From Cylindrobasidium torrendii FP15055 ss-10 (lineage: Eukaryota; Basidiomycota; Agaricomycetes; Agaricales; Physalacriaceae): DNA of 64,000 nucleotides. Shown here one piece after another: positions 1 through 11,219 of the stretch (the stretch's first letter is position 1; each line of letters starts with the position of its first letter). Location of the stretch: NCBI GenBank assembly GCA_000934385.1, contig KN880434.1, positions 310,001 to 374,000 of the forward strand. Reading direction: 5' to 3'. Below the pieces are notes generated by a model, which saw only the letters and a list, made by a program, of their open reading frames with translations, had not been told where the DNA came from and searched no databases. The translations under genes were made by a program, and so were the position numbers.

Positions 1-1001
1 CCAGCATAACGCCGAGATAGCGGGGAATAAAGGCAAGAAGCGGGGGTGCTTCTCGTTCGACTGCCTCATAAAAGAGGTTTTCCCGAGAAACTAAAGGCTG
101 ATAAAGTTAGACAGTGGGCATACAAACGAGCCATGGAAAGGCACACCTTACACACAGCGCGCTTCGTGAATTTGTAAATGGCAGTATGACCACCGACTTG
201 GTTACGAAACGGCTTGAGAGGAATATGAGGAAGGTTGAAGTCTAGGTCGTCGCTATCATAGCCACGGTCAAACTGGTCTTCTTCATCGGGGTTGTGAAAA
301 GAAGTGGTTGAAGTGGTTGTTGTCGCAGATGCGGTCTCCCAGGTAGACTCGTCGTCGTCTGTAGACCACGGTGAAACAGTGAAAGGCGACTGAGCGACCT
401 CGAACCGAGGGGTATGATGAGGAGAAGCCGGAGGAGCAGTCTGTCGTTCCAAGCGTCGACCTCTACTGTCCATGACTCCTTTGCGCCAATCCGCAAGCTC
501 GGCCATCTTCATATCCCGCGCACTGGGTCGGCCCAGCGTAGGAGTAGGACGTTCCCCATCAGACGAGTCGTTGCGCTCCTTTGTCCGCATTCGCTGCTGA
601 TGTAACGGCGCCGCTGAGCTCTTTTCCCTCCTTGCTTCACGGTCTGGCCATTCTGCTCGTTTGAAGAACTCGTATTTCTCTGCGACATCGACATTCTGGG
701 CTAATTGGTCGGAAGACTTGGATGTCGAAGGACCAGGCTCTCCTGAATCCCTGAAGAGACGCAGCGTTGCTGCCACCTTGCGACTGGGGTTCGGATTGAC
801 ATCATTCGAACTTTCTGAGCGCATGAGGTACGGTCGGGAGGGCGGCATCGTCATCGCTCGAGTCTGCTTGTACACTTCGGTCGTGTATCCATCGTCGTCG
901 TCACCATTAACAATAATTTCTTCCGCTCTAGATTTGGGGCGGACCCTGGGGGTGATTGACGTAGGTGAGGCGAGTGGAAAGTGGTATTTGTGGTGTGCCA
1001 T
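1..1001 (-). CDS. KCS1: Inositol hexakisphosphate kinase (KCS1-type), 5' part only
   Basis: Partial gene running off the left edge of the window. The first coding exon is 1001..147 (285 codons), then a 49-bp intron (98..146, GT-AG with ctaac near its 3' end), then exon 2 from 97 to the edge. The N-terminal ~265 residues are low-complexity and Ser/Pro/acid-rich. The exon junction rebuilds the start of the inositol polyphosphate kinase fold: PFRNQVGGHTAIYKF, then CKPLVSREN and FYEAVEREAP. This is the conserved N-lobe of IP6 kinases (Kcs1/IP6K), which make inositol pyrophosphates such as 5-IP7. The PxxxDxKxG catalytic motif lies outside the window. I chose the Met at 1001 (MAHHKYH...) over the upstream in-frame Met at 1142 because the latter's extension looks like untranslated sequence. 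Family call is firm; the exact start is not. Confidence 0.85.
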
Positions 1002-2294
1002 TAGCTGGAGAGGGAGGTGGGGAGGTGTGTCTGCACTGTTCTGGCACGAAATGTACGGTGGGAGGGAGTTGGCGGGGTAAAGGACCAATGGAGAATTAAG
1101 TGACCCAAGTGCGAAAGAAATAGCCGCACAATGACGGTCCAAGTTAAAAAGATCCCCGCCATCTCCGATCTGGGCTGCTGACTAACCACGTTCGGGAATC
1201 GGCACACGTTCTCCAACCACGTTCAACCACACGTTCTCGCTGGAGGTATTGGCCGTAAGTATTGAGTGCCAACTGGCGGCTGAAATCTTCTTCGTATCGA
1301 TCCGTGGCGTCCTTAATATCCCGTTATAACATATGTATGCATCCCACCAGTAGGAACTACGAACATGCTTGGAAGCTCGTTCACCGCAGGTTGACCGGAT
1401 CTTTTGCGCGGACCGGAACTTGGTCAGCTCAGCTTTGGTCCCATGTCGCGCTCCTTCATTTGAGCGAGAGTCGAGCGCACACCGACATCCAGCCAGCTGA
1501 CATACTAGTACTCACCCTCCCGCTGACCATCGCCAACCGACGCCTGCCCGCACTCTGCATCCACTCCTGAATATCACGTACTACCTCGTATCTCCACCCC
1601 CAGGCCAGGTCCCAAACTCGGTGCAGGTAGATAATCCACCAGTCGACCTCGATCCGGGAAGACTGCACATGTTTGATACAGAACTCCCTCTTCGAAAGGG
1701 ATATCAAGCGCAAACAAGGCCACCACTTGCAATTGTAGCTCACGGCAGTTTGCGCCTCGCGTTCGATGTTCAATACATAGAAAATTTGACAATAGCTTCA
1801 ATGCTGGACTCTAGTGATAACCAAGAACCCTTTCTGAAGGAGGCCGTTGTTTCGGGATATGGATTGCGAGGGCGGGGTTTCCATCATGTTATAGATGCGC
1901 CGCTGGATGGGGACCCAACGGCGGACCCCCTGTATGAATATCCTCAGATCTAGTAGACAGGTCACGACAATATCGGTTAGGAAGAGAAACCGATGTTCAA
2001 AACCTTGGAAAATGGGCAAGCCAACCAATCACTTTCCAAAAGGATACTCGTGCGTCAAATAGCACACATGGATGACCTCCTTCATCTTTGTAGAGTCTTT
2101 CACTTATGTAGCTTGCGCCCTGGTTCTGGTTATGCAAGTTCGTTTGAAGGATCGAAATGATTGCATCAACATTAATTATTGACCCCGAAAATTACAAGCT
2201 ATCCTTCATGCCTTCAGAGCGTCTGGCGTCCGAGGCCAACTTCAACATCGGTTACAGCGCACTATAAATCAGTCAACCGCGTTCGCGACAGCAA
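1002..2294. other. Divergent intergenic region, KCS1-like / DSC3
   Basis: About 1.3 kb between two genes transcribed away from each other. The open frames here (for example 1621..1953 + and 1456..1773 -) have no recognisable domain and overlap each other antisense, so I do not call a gene. A TATA-like tataaat lies at 2263..2269, about 30 bp before the ATG at 2295. Confidence 0.5.
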
Positions 2295-3378
2295 ATGGTC
2301 GGCCTGAGCGAGAAAGCCAAGGGAAAGAGACGCGCCGTGGACCCTCACGCCAGCACTGCAGGGCCCAGCAACCAGGACGAGCACGCACCCCGACAGCTCA
2401 CCATTCGCTTCAATGAGGGATTCCCGGATTTGAATGTCATGATGGACCGTGCGGACACGGTGAGGGATATCAAGGCCAAAGTGCGTATATAGGTGACGGA
2501 CATCAGGGTGTCAGCTAATGCATGTAGTCAGATTCGCCGAGAACGTGAAGAGTTGGCAGACCGCAAACTACGGCTCATCCACTCTGGACGGCTCCTTGCA
2601 GATGGTATGCCATTGTATACTTGGCTTGCCAACCAAGAGGACAAGAAGAAACCACGAGTGACTGAGGAAGAGGCGGAGAAGGGGGAGGCAGGTGGCAACG
2701 CCCAATCTATGACATGGCTGCACTGCGCATTGGGCGGCAAGATTGAGACCGGAGAGGACAACGATGAGAAACTTCAAGTGCGTTCCCGCCTACTCCTCAC
2801 ACTCGCGTGTACTAACTCTTTGGATAGGCAGCTCAGTTGCAGCCCGCGCGAGGTTTCGATCGGCTCGTATCCGTCGGCTTCAGCGCAGAGGACATTGCCA
2901 ACTTCCGCCGCCAGTTCCATAACCAATCCGCAACCAATTTCTTGGACGAGCAACATTTCGAAACGGAGGAGGAATGTAAGCCTTGCATGCCCAACACTGC
3001 CTGATCATTGCCCTGAACTTCATAGACGATGAATATGCCCGCTCTCTCGAGGAACAATGGATTGACTCGATGGACAATGCAGGAACGGCTTCGCTCTCGC
3101 AGTCGACGCCTACAAATCCGTCCATTATCAAGGGCCTGGTCATCGGTTTCTTCTTCCCTATCATACCATTCTTCTTTATCCGTAAGCAGGCGCCCGCTGT
3201 CTTCTGGGATGATGGAGCTGAATACGAGCCGCCCGAGAGCGTCATCTTCCCGTACGTCGTATCGAGAGCAATAGGGCTTAACTCACTTTCCTCCAGGCGC
3301 GCAATGCAGGTTGGGATCGTGATAGGATTCATTGCGAATATCATGTTTGGCATGTGGAGGTATTTCTTGGAACAGTAG
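2295..3378 (+). CDS. dsc3: DSC E3 ubiquitin ligase complex subunit 3 (Dsc3, DUF2407)
   Basis: Five exons (2295..2480, 2532..2777, 2828..2975, 3026..3251, 3297..3378) give 295 residues with every junction in frame. Residues ~35-140 form a ubiquitin-like fold (TVRDIKAKIRRER, then LIHSGRLLADG and WLHCALGG). This resembles human TMUB proteins and the N-terminal DUF2407 domain. The middle carries a UBA-like segment (GFDRLVSVGFSAEDIANFR). The C-terminal half has two hydrophobic segments, one starting LVIGFFFPIIPFFF and one at VGIVIGFIANIMFG. In fission yeast and Aspergillus, Dsc3 belongs to the Golgi/ER Dsc ubiquitin ligase that drives SREBP cleavage and membrane-protein quality control. Confidence is high for the family. 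The name rests on the combination of ubiquitin-like domain, UBA-like linker and twin transmembrane segments. Confidence 0.85.
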
Positions 3379-3431
3379 AATTCTATAGGTTCTACATAAT
3401 GGATTCATTTTCGCTTATGTGCATTCCGCAA

Positions 3432-3477
3432 GTAGAGCCGCTAGCACGCAGATTGTAGAGCCGCTAGCACGCAGATT
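3432..3477. repeat. Perfect tandem duplication of a 23-bp unit
   Basis: The unit gtagagccgctagcacgcag plus att occurs twice back to back (3432..3454 and 3455..3477) in the 340-bp convergent spacer between DSC3 (ends 3378) and the FHA-forkhead gene (ends 3719). A degenerate third start (gtagaggg) follows. It looks like a recent slippage duplication in 3' untranslated or intergenic sequence. Confidence 0.9.
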
Positions 3478-3718
3478 TGATGTAGAGGGATTGTAGATTG
3501 AATGCGAATAGATCACCAATGCATCATGTTTCGGAAACTACTTCTAAATATCTCAGGTCGAACGAATGGCGGCATACATACTGTGATAAACTAGTAATAC
3601 AACAAAAAAGACTGCGCGAATAACCTGACGAGAATCGTGATAAAATAGACAGGAAGACGATAGCGAAACTCGAAGATGTCGATGAACTACGAACTGAACC
3701 TGAGCCTTTCTGCCAAGC

Positions 3719-5873
3719 CTACAGCTCAAGCTTGCGCTTCTTTGCTGTTGGCTCATCGTCGGACCCAACGATGTCAATGACCATATCATCACCCTCAACA
3801 ATAGTCGGTGTCGCCGCCGCAGGCGCGCTCGGTCCTGCCACATCTCCCAGCTCCTTCCTTTTCTTTGACCCGCTCTTTGTGGCCTTCTTCCTTGCCTTCC
3901 GCCTTTCTTTGAGAACCCGAATCATATGCGCAGTCAACACCTCCAATACCTTGCGCGCACCCATGGCCTCCATCTTCTCCAATATCTCTGGGGTAAGGTC
4001 GCTGAATACGTCGGGGTCCAAGATAAGCTTTCGCTCGTGAAGTACCATGTAGCCCTCACGCGGAGCATTGTTGGCTTTGCCTGGGGTGTATTCCGCATGG
4101 CCTTCCGGAATTACCCCAAGTACGATAGGTATGGGAATATCTGGGATCCCACCAGCATCAGATGCCGGAGTAGGTGCCACTTGCACTGGTGCTGGCAGGT
4201 CCCCAGCGGCAGGCGGAGGTACAAAGGGAGCAGGTGTAGAGACAGATGGAGCAGGCGTCGGTGGGAGAGAAGGTGTTGAGCTGGGAGGAGGCGCCCGGGC
4301 GGGACTAGTGAGGACTGGGGCCAATGGAGTAACCGTAGATGTTGAAGTTGCCTTAGCAGGGGGGATACGCCACGACGGTGCTGTCGAAAAATTACTTGGG
4401 CTTGTAATCGGTGTGCCGGAATAACCAGCAGTAACACTAGTAGATGCAAGAGGCGAAGGTTGATAAGTGAACAACCCAGCCCGAGCAGTAGACACGGATG
4501 GCGTTGGCGTTGGCGTAGCACTGTCGGATGGCCCTGTTGTTGGTTTCGGTGGGGGGAGTGGCCGTGGGGTAGTTGAAAAGAGTGGTGTGTCGCCCTTGGT
4601 GCGCTTAGAGGACTCTGAGCTCTTGTCCTTCTTCGCCTTCTTGTTAGCAGCTTGTGCCTGCTTCGCCGTCTGCTGTTGCTGCTTCACCTCTTGTTCCTCG
4701 ATAATCCGATGATGGTCTGTATCAAGAGACCAAAAAAATCCCTTTCCGCGGTCTCCACCACAGCGGTCACCCTTCTTGAATGCCTTGCTCGATGAAAGGT
4801 TGTGACGGACGGAGCTCTACAGGAGAGTCAGCAGATGGGAATGACATGTAATCTCGATAACGAACCGTCCAGGCACTGCTGTCTGTGAAACGATAATACT
4901 CAAACTCATTCTGGATCCAAGCACATATTTCTTGAAGTGTAGCATTATTATTGAGGGCCTTGATGGCGCGATAGATTAACTGAGTATAGGTGTACGTCGG
5001 CTTGGAGGGTACGGTCGAAGGACGCAGAGTATCTTCGATGATTGGGGTGTCAAAAGTCGCTGACGGTGGTTCTTCAGCAGCGTCGCTCCGCCTTCTCTTC
5101 TTATTCGTCTTCCGGGTAATGGAGTTGGTATTTGGAAGTTGGAAATCGGCTGGCGCAAGCTGGGCCTGAGGTGCGGGAGGTGGTGTTGCAGGAGGAAGCG
5201 GCTTGAAGTCATCCAGAAGAGGTGGGGAGTGAGGCTGAGAGGATGGTGGGGATATTGAAGTGATATCCAGGGATGGTGAGCGGCGACGCCGACCGCCACC
5301 GGAATCCAGAGAGCTGGGAGAAGGTGTATCGTCCGGAGCAGGCGGAGGTGGGGGAAGAACGAACTCGAAAGTTCGTGTTGCGATCTGTATCCTCGAGCTG
5401 CTTGCATTTAGTCTTTACGTACATTGTTTCCGGGCTTGCACGCACCGTTCCCCAAGAATTGCTCGACTGCCACTTCCTGACCATACTCCGTCTACCCAGG
5501 CGCCGTTTCGGCCTAATACCGCCAGAACGAACCGGTCGAGGTCTGAGTCATATTCTATCTTGGCATGAAGACGAGATACGCTCTTGAGTGCGCCAAGGTC
5601 AACGTCGATTTGTGCAGCGTTTTGTCCAGTCGATGGTGCTGCAGCACAGCGTCTTCCTATTGTTACGGACAATGTTTGGACATAGAAGATATAGCCAGTG
5701 GTAGGAAAGACCAAGGAATAGAAGGCCGACACAGTCTGGGTGACTTTGCTTGAAGGCGAGGGCGGGGGAGGCGATGGGCGTCGAGGGGAGGGCGCAGATT
5801 CCTTGGGGGGCATCTCGACGTGTTGCGTTTGGGTCATCCTCGTAGCCGATGCAGCAGAATTTTCCGCGAGCAT
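3719..5873 (-). CDS. FHA + forkhead transcription factor, FHL1-like
   Basis: Three exons (5873..5446, 5391..4866, 4816..3719; introns of 54 and 49 bp) encode ~683 residues. An FHA domain lies at ~45-150 (FYSLVF..., QTLSVTIGRR, SVSRLHAKIEYD, then the last strand across the first intron). A Pro-rich linker and a basic stretch (KTNKKRRRSD) follow. The forkhead domain at ~285-365 reads YTYTQLIYRAIKAL, EICAWIQNEFEYYRF and SSVRHNLSSSKAFKKG, ending GKGFFWSL. The C-terminus keeps a conserved helical block (LILDPDVFSDLTPEILEKME) and a lysine-rich tail. FHA plus forkhead occurs in fungal Fkh1/2 and Fhl1. I favour Fhl1, the ribosomal-protein gene regulator, because of the C-terminal block, but this is inference. 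The start is uncertain: an open frame continues upstream in another phase (5874..6165), and the next gene starts divergently at 6104. Confidence 0.78.
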
Positions 5874-6103
5874 TTCGGGGCAAGTCTCCGGGTTCGATGG
5901 CAGCAGGTGTGATGGTGGTCAAAGAAAAGCTTCCAGGTGCCGGGACGGCATCCAACGGCGGAGACCCACGTGCGTCCACGGCAAGTTCAAAGTTGGCGTT
6001 GTATGGTCGGCACCAGTCGATCTCCACTGCATGCCATGAGAGTGACGCACACAGGGCCGCCATTCTCCTCACAAAACAACCACCAGCATCGTCCTCCTCC
6101 TCC

Positions 6104-6857
6104 ATGTCTTCTCCCGATACCGCATTGGAAACAGTAGAGAAGGAGATTGACATTCTTGCGGACAAGGTAAGCCATAACCCTTCTACCTTCGTTTTCTACA
6201 CTAAAGACAGATAGAATGTCGATTCCGTCGACACCGATGCCCGCTATCTAGCGTATTTCGCTCGTATTCGCACCGCAATCCGTGCTTCTACGCGCTATGT
6301 TGCCTATGTGATTGTCACCCGTCTATAGCCCTTCACTCCCACGCTCACCTTTGCAGACCAGCGATGTCGGAGAGGCCTTCCGCCCTATAGTGCCGCCTTG
6401 GGCAGTCAGTGCCGCGTACGGAGTATCCTGGCTCTACATTGGAACAGACGTCGCCTATGAAACCTACAAAGCGCACAAGCAAGGACCAAGTGCTGTGGAG
6501 GCTGCTGTTTTTGCCGAGCCTGTCCGACTCTCCCTTGCAGCCGTCCAGCGCATGACATTCCAGTCTATTGCGTCGATGTGAGCGAATTCATATGGCTTTG
6601 TTTTCCTTCTCACAGTCAAAAGGGGACTTCCGGCGCTCACAATTCACACAACGGTCAACCAGGCCAAGAAATTGTTTGTCAACGCTCAGAACCCAAGGAC
6701 TAGAGCCTGGGGCCCCACCCTCACTGGCCTGGCCGTTGTTCCCGCCCTTCCGTATCTCTTTGACCACCCTGTAGAAACGGCAACGGACCATGCATTTGAC
6801 TGGATACGGCAAAAGCTGGCAAAGAAGAGTGTAGACGATTCCAAAAAGGATTTATAG
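6104..6857 (+). CDS. Mitochondrial fission process protein 1 (MTP18/MTFP1-like)
   Basis: Four exons (6104..6166, 6215..6307, 6357..6577, 6623..6857) give 203 residues. The sequence runs from an acidic N-terminus (MSSPDTALETVEKEID) into RYLAYFARIRTAIRASTRYVAY, then TSDVGEAFRPIVP, a hydrophobic segment SAAYGVSWLYIGTDVAYE, and later GLPALTIHTTVNQAKKL. The order and spacing match MTP18/MTFP1. That protein is a multi-pass inner mitochondrial membrane protein that affects Drp1-dependent fission in animals; its fungal role is little known. The third intron's 3' end (aaaag at 6622) was set by frame and by homology across the junction (SIASM|GLPALT). The gene is divergent from the forkhead gene and only 59 bp upstream of the next start. 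Confidence 0.82.
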
Positions 6858-6916
6858 AGATGCTGCATGTATATAGAGTACGATACTTACATCTGCCGAT
6901 CGCGTATCGCTTCTTG

Positions 6917-9900
6917 ATGACAGACCATGACCGGCTCAAACACCTTTTGCTTGCTGGATCGTTTCTCATAGGCGCGAAGGATTCCAATTCAGCCCATTCA
7001 TCCAGCAACGCTGCCTTTGACCGACTCAAAAAGTTCTATGACTACCAAGAGCGGCCATGCAAAGTTAGCGCCAAAACACCGACTCGCGAATTACATCTGG
7101 TCACTGCCGATGAAGCCCTCGATGTAGTTCTGCAGGTGCAAAGCATAGTTGGAATACCTGCAGAAGACGAATCCAAGATACCTCCGCTGGGAACACGCGA
7201 CATCGCGCATCTTCGTGCTCTACTCAGCCTTGCCTTTAAGTGGGGAACAGATACACTCCTCTCCCACATTCTAGGCGCAATATCCAATAGTATCAAGCAC
7301 ACCGGGCCCAGCAAGATTGTCTCCGTCGACAATGCAGAGCAGGACTACACGCGCATCTCCTCCATGTTGGACCGTCTGTTGAAGTTACTGTTCCCAGAAA
7401 GTCCAGAGTCGCGCTTCCCTCAGACGCACATCACCACCTCCATCTTAAGCAAGAACTTGCTCGACGTGCTGAAACCCACAGTTGCGCTGGCCTGGATGCC
7501 TTCGTCCATTTCAATCGCATCCATTCAACCGTTGACACACCTTCGGCCATACGTCCTGCGCTTGCTCTCATTGTGCGTGACTCATATACATTTATATTCT
7601 TATACAATTTGCTGAAGCATGGCGTAGAATTCCACCTTCAGATGCTATCCTTGCATTGGGAGGCGTCATCTCGGCCTTTCCTTCTCCAGCTTACATTCCT
7701 CGCATCTCTAGTGGCTTGCTCACCAGGCAGTTACTGCGTCCTCGTGGTATTCGAGGCTTATGTATAACCATCTTCGGCGAAGATGAGGACAGTGCGGATA
7801 CAGCGACTGACTTGAACAAGATGGAGCACATCGCAAAGGTTCTCACCACAGTCCCAAAGGACATGGACCCCCAAGTGTGTTCAACCTATGTTCTGGTAGA
7901 CCATGCTCATTCCCTCATAGGGCTACTGCCGCACCATTCTACTTGAACTAGTGGATTTATTGGTGCCAGTAAAACCTATAGTCGGGGACGTACCTCAATC
8001 GTTCAAACGCGCTGCAGCGTTCGCCCTTTCGTGCATAGTGACTGGTGAGGAAACCCATACTCAAAAGGCAATACTGCTCGCACTTTTACACGATCCTTTA
8101 CACGTTGCATCGCCAAATACAACGCTTCTCGCGCCAGCGTCGAGGTCTTTGGACATTCTGACCACTCTCTTGATCCACGCCGACCCATCTCCGACGCTCA
8201 TATCCACTCTCGTTGGCCCCATTGTCCCAGCACTCTACGCTCTCCAAGAACATCTAGAGAATGTCAAGACATCCGATCCCACCATTTTGGAGTCCGTACG
8301 AGCATTGCTTGCCACTTGGGCACGCATCACAGATACCGATGAGTGTTTGGGCGTCCTGTGGAGTATCGTTGTCAGTGGGCAGCAGGATGGCTGGAAAACC
8401 GACTTTGAGGGCAATCTAGTGCGTACGGCAGCTTCCGCTGTGAATGCGCAGCAACGGCTCGAGTTGTTCACGCCGCAGAGTAGACGGGAGGCGGAGGAAG
8501 CGGGGGAACTTGACCCGAATGCGAATGTCATGGATCTGTATCCAGATCCTGCACGGTTCGTAGCGTCTTTGCAGCGGATGGGTCGAGCAGAGGTGATCAG
8601 TGAGGTGTTCGTGAGGTGTTTGGAAGGATACAGGGCAGCCAAGGTGTTGACAAGCGATGACGACGACCCTCTCAAGACTCTTCTCTTTCTCCAGTTGATC
8701 ATACAAATGCAAACACAACTCAAGGAAGGGCTTCTTTCATTGAAGAACCCCAGTCATATCCTTGGCTTTGTGAAGCATGTCTTGGTCGACGCAAAAAAGG
8801 CGGAAGAGGAGCCAGAGACCAAGCATGTCAAGACTGGATTGGATGCACTGCGTATTGTCGATGGGGATGAAGACGAGGAGGTGGAAGACGGAGACAGCGA
8901 TGACGAACAGTCCGGTAGTGAACGATACGACGAAATGATTGACACGGCAGTGAACCTACTGCTATCCATCCTTGAGGCGAACCCGGATATGTCGGCCAAA
9001 ACGGTGCCCATTCTCGACGAAATATTTGAATTGCTAGATCATGCGCCTCCGTCGCTACGCTCACTCGTTCGTGAAGCGCGCATGGTCATGACTATTCGGA
9101 TAGCGTCTGCCCAAGAAACGCCTGAGCGTACGCGCCAACCGGGAGAAGATACATACCAACGGGCTCTTAAGCTTCTACAAGACCCTATTCTGCCTGTCCG
9201 TATGCACGGACTCATGCTTCTCCGCGAGCTGCGCGACCCGCCAGAGGCACTTGTCCCTGCCATCGTCGCTATATTCATGGAAGCCATTCGCGATGACGAG
9301 TCGTACCTTTACCTCAGCGGCGTGCAGGGCTTGGCTGGCATGGTCGACAAACACGGAAAGGGCATTTTGGGACGTTTGGTGGATGAGTACATTGCAGACC
9401 TCGAAGGCACAATATGGGATCAGGCAACTCTCGACAAGCGCGTACGAATCGGCGAGGCACTTGGGATCGCCATCAAGCGGTGCGGCAGCGCACTGGCATC
9501 GTATGTCGACGGCATTGTACCGCCCTTACAGCGCGTCCTCCGGTCGTCTGGAGCGCCAACAGCGCTAAAGACGTCCGCAGTCAGTCTACTTGCTGACTGC
9601 GTCGGTACTTACTTTCTGGCGCTTGGTGCATATTGGGAGGAGCTTGTTAGTAGTATGCTTGATCTCTTGCAGGCAGAGACGTCCACGAAAGAAGAGGAGG
9701 ATCCGACAAAGGGCATGGACGCCAACCCAACCCAGAGACAACGTTTTCCGCCAATGAGAAGGGCTGCCCTCCATTTCTTGGGCATGCTGATACGCGAAAC
9801 AACAAGGGCGGCGTACGACGGTGTAGCACAGTTATCGTTCGAGCCTGCACTCCTACGAAGAGCAAAGATCACTCTGCAATATTTGGCTGCAACGGAGGGT

Positions 9901-9996
9901 GACGGTATCGCAAAGGTAATGGCACGAGAAGTGACCGAAGCCGTCACAGAGTTAGAAAAAGCATATGTCGAGTATGGAACCTACCGCTACAAGTAG
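6917..9996 (+). CDS. TANGO6 / Rtp1-type HEAT-repeat protein (RNA polymerase II assembly)
   Basis: Three exons (6917..7572, 7628..7874, 7921..9996; introns 55 and 46 bp) encode ~992 residues. The protein is almost all alpha-helical, with HEAT-like pairs throughout. An acidic insert follows the middle (GDEDEEVEDGDSDDEQSGSE). The C-terminal third holds the segment characteristic of Rtp1/TANGO6 (YQRALKLLQDPILPVRMHG, LLRELRDPP, DDESYLYLSGVQGLAGM) and ends with a second conserved block (RRAALHFLGMLIRE). Budding-yeast Rtp1 helps nuclear import or assembly of RNA polymerase II, while TANGO6 was found in a Golgi organisation screen. Start chosen at the first Met (MTDHDRLKHLLLAG) that begins helical, conserved-looking sequence. 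An in-frame Met at 6860 lies immediately after the previous stop and is less likely. Confidence 0.8.
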
Positions 9997-10192
9997 TGTA
10001 TCTATTTCACCACACAGGCATGTGTGTAAACTATTTGAACATGTGTACCCCGTATCTGTCTCTGCTGTAGTGGTCTCTGAGCAGCAGAGTCAATTGAAGG
10101 GTAGACGAATTTGATCTTGGTGCCCGTAACCGCAACACAAGGAGGGCTACGCGTAGCCCAAGACTCGGGAGTCCAATTCTCCGTCGTCCCGG

Positions 10193-10739
10193 CTAAGCAC
10201 CGGATGATACAACATGTGCAATCTCATCGAGTTGCCGGTTAAAGTTCTTCCACTTGGGTGATGACACGGGTTGTGGGGGATTGCCCAAAGCAAGGAAGGG
10301 ATTGGAAATGGCACGGTAATACGCAAGATGAAGTGTTTTGAATATCTGTCGCAGATACAATGAACTTCATCTTTTTTTTGAAGGGATACAATCACGCACC
10401 ATGAGCACCTTGATGTCGGGAATGACAGCGTCTGCGAGAGCGATTGCCAACACAACCTTGACGTTCAGCGGTGTGATGTAGGCATATACCGCAACATCAT
10501 CGATAGAGTAGAGGAGTCCAAGATAGGAATCTTTTGGCGATGCGCTGACTGTTGCTCAAGAGTCATTGAGAGCTCTCGATAGGTCCAAGGGTTCCGGAGG
10601 TACCTCGCTCGTCAATCACATCAAGCGACGTGTGTGCAATGTAATGGTATTTCAACGCATTGTCGACAAAGGACCGGATGAGAATTGGGTGGTTGTTCGC
10701 CCCGATAAATGCAACAGCATTGATGCGAGTGGGTGCCAT
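10193..10739 (-). CDS. tca17: TRAPP complex subunit 2-like (TRAPPC2L / Tca17)
   Basis: Three exons (10739..10604, 10548..10400, 10345..10193; introns 55 and 54 bp) give 145 residues, the usual size for this longin-fold family. Readable landmarks are INAVAFIGANNHPILIRSF, LKYHYIAHTSLDVIDER, SYLGLLYSIDDVAVYAY, VKVVLAIALADAVIPD and IFKTLHLAYYRAISNPF. They line up end to end with TRAPPC2L (NYPLYIRS, HTSLDVVDE, YLGLLYPTEDY, FRKLHNSYTD, CNPF in animals). TRAPP complexes are Rab exchange factors for ER-Golgi and Golgi traffic, and Tca17 supports TRAPPII stability. No single open frame covers the gene, so it is easily missed without splicing. It converges on the TANGO6/Rtp1 gene with 196 bp between stops. 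Confidence 0.88.
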
Positions 10740-11219
10740 AGAGGGAGAGCGTGACGTGACATCGTTTGTGACGCATGATCGCTGGAGGATGCCTGAGGAT
10801 GCCACAAGTTCCAAATTCCAATGAATCTGAACGTTTGCCTTATAGAAGTTATGTCTACCGGTGGCAGCCGCTCGTCCGCTTTGGTAGCCCAAAACTCAAT
10901 GTATAAGTATTTGATGTAGAAACAGAAGCAACATCTAAGACCTCCAGTGTTGTAACATCGGTATCGAGCCCAGGCACTTATCATACTTGTTCGAGTGTAA
11001 GGCCATAAAAGAAGAAAAACTGAGATCAAGGAATGGATAACGTAGGCTCGCGCAAGTCTGCAATATAAATGGCCACCCGTACATAATTTAAAGGAGAGGC
11101 AGTAGCTTTCATATGTACATCGAATTAATCCATCTCTGTCTCTGTCCGCACCCGCCTAAGAGTTGTCGCTCAAGCTCGACATGGTCATCGACTACGCATT
11201 GCCGACTCCGCCCGCGAAC
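10740..11219. other. Intergenic, upstream of TCA17 and downstream of SLA1
   Basis: 480 bp between the TCA17 start and the SLA1 stop, both on the minus strand. It should hold the TCA17 promoter and SLA1 3' untranslated sequence. I see no gene or repeat. Confidence 0.5.

Noticed and set aside
1456..1953. Overlapping open frames on both strands, one with a Trp-rich run near residues 45-63
   Set aside because: No recognisable domain, no plausible exon chain, and each lies antisense to another frame of similar length.
2605..2637. Possible intron in DSC3 starting gtatgc
   Set aside because: Only 33 bp, well below this genome's ~42-bp minimum, and the unspliced reading matches the ubiquitin-like domain of TMUB/Dsc3.
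5874..6165. Upstream extension of the FHA-forkhead gene (frame starting MSARMSIS...)
   Set aside because: It is in a different phase from the FHA exon with no evident splice pair, and it overlaps the divergent MTP18-like gene start.
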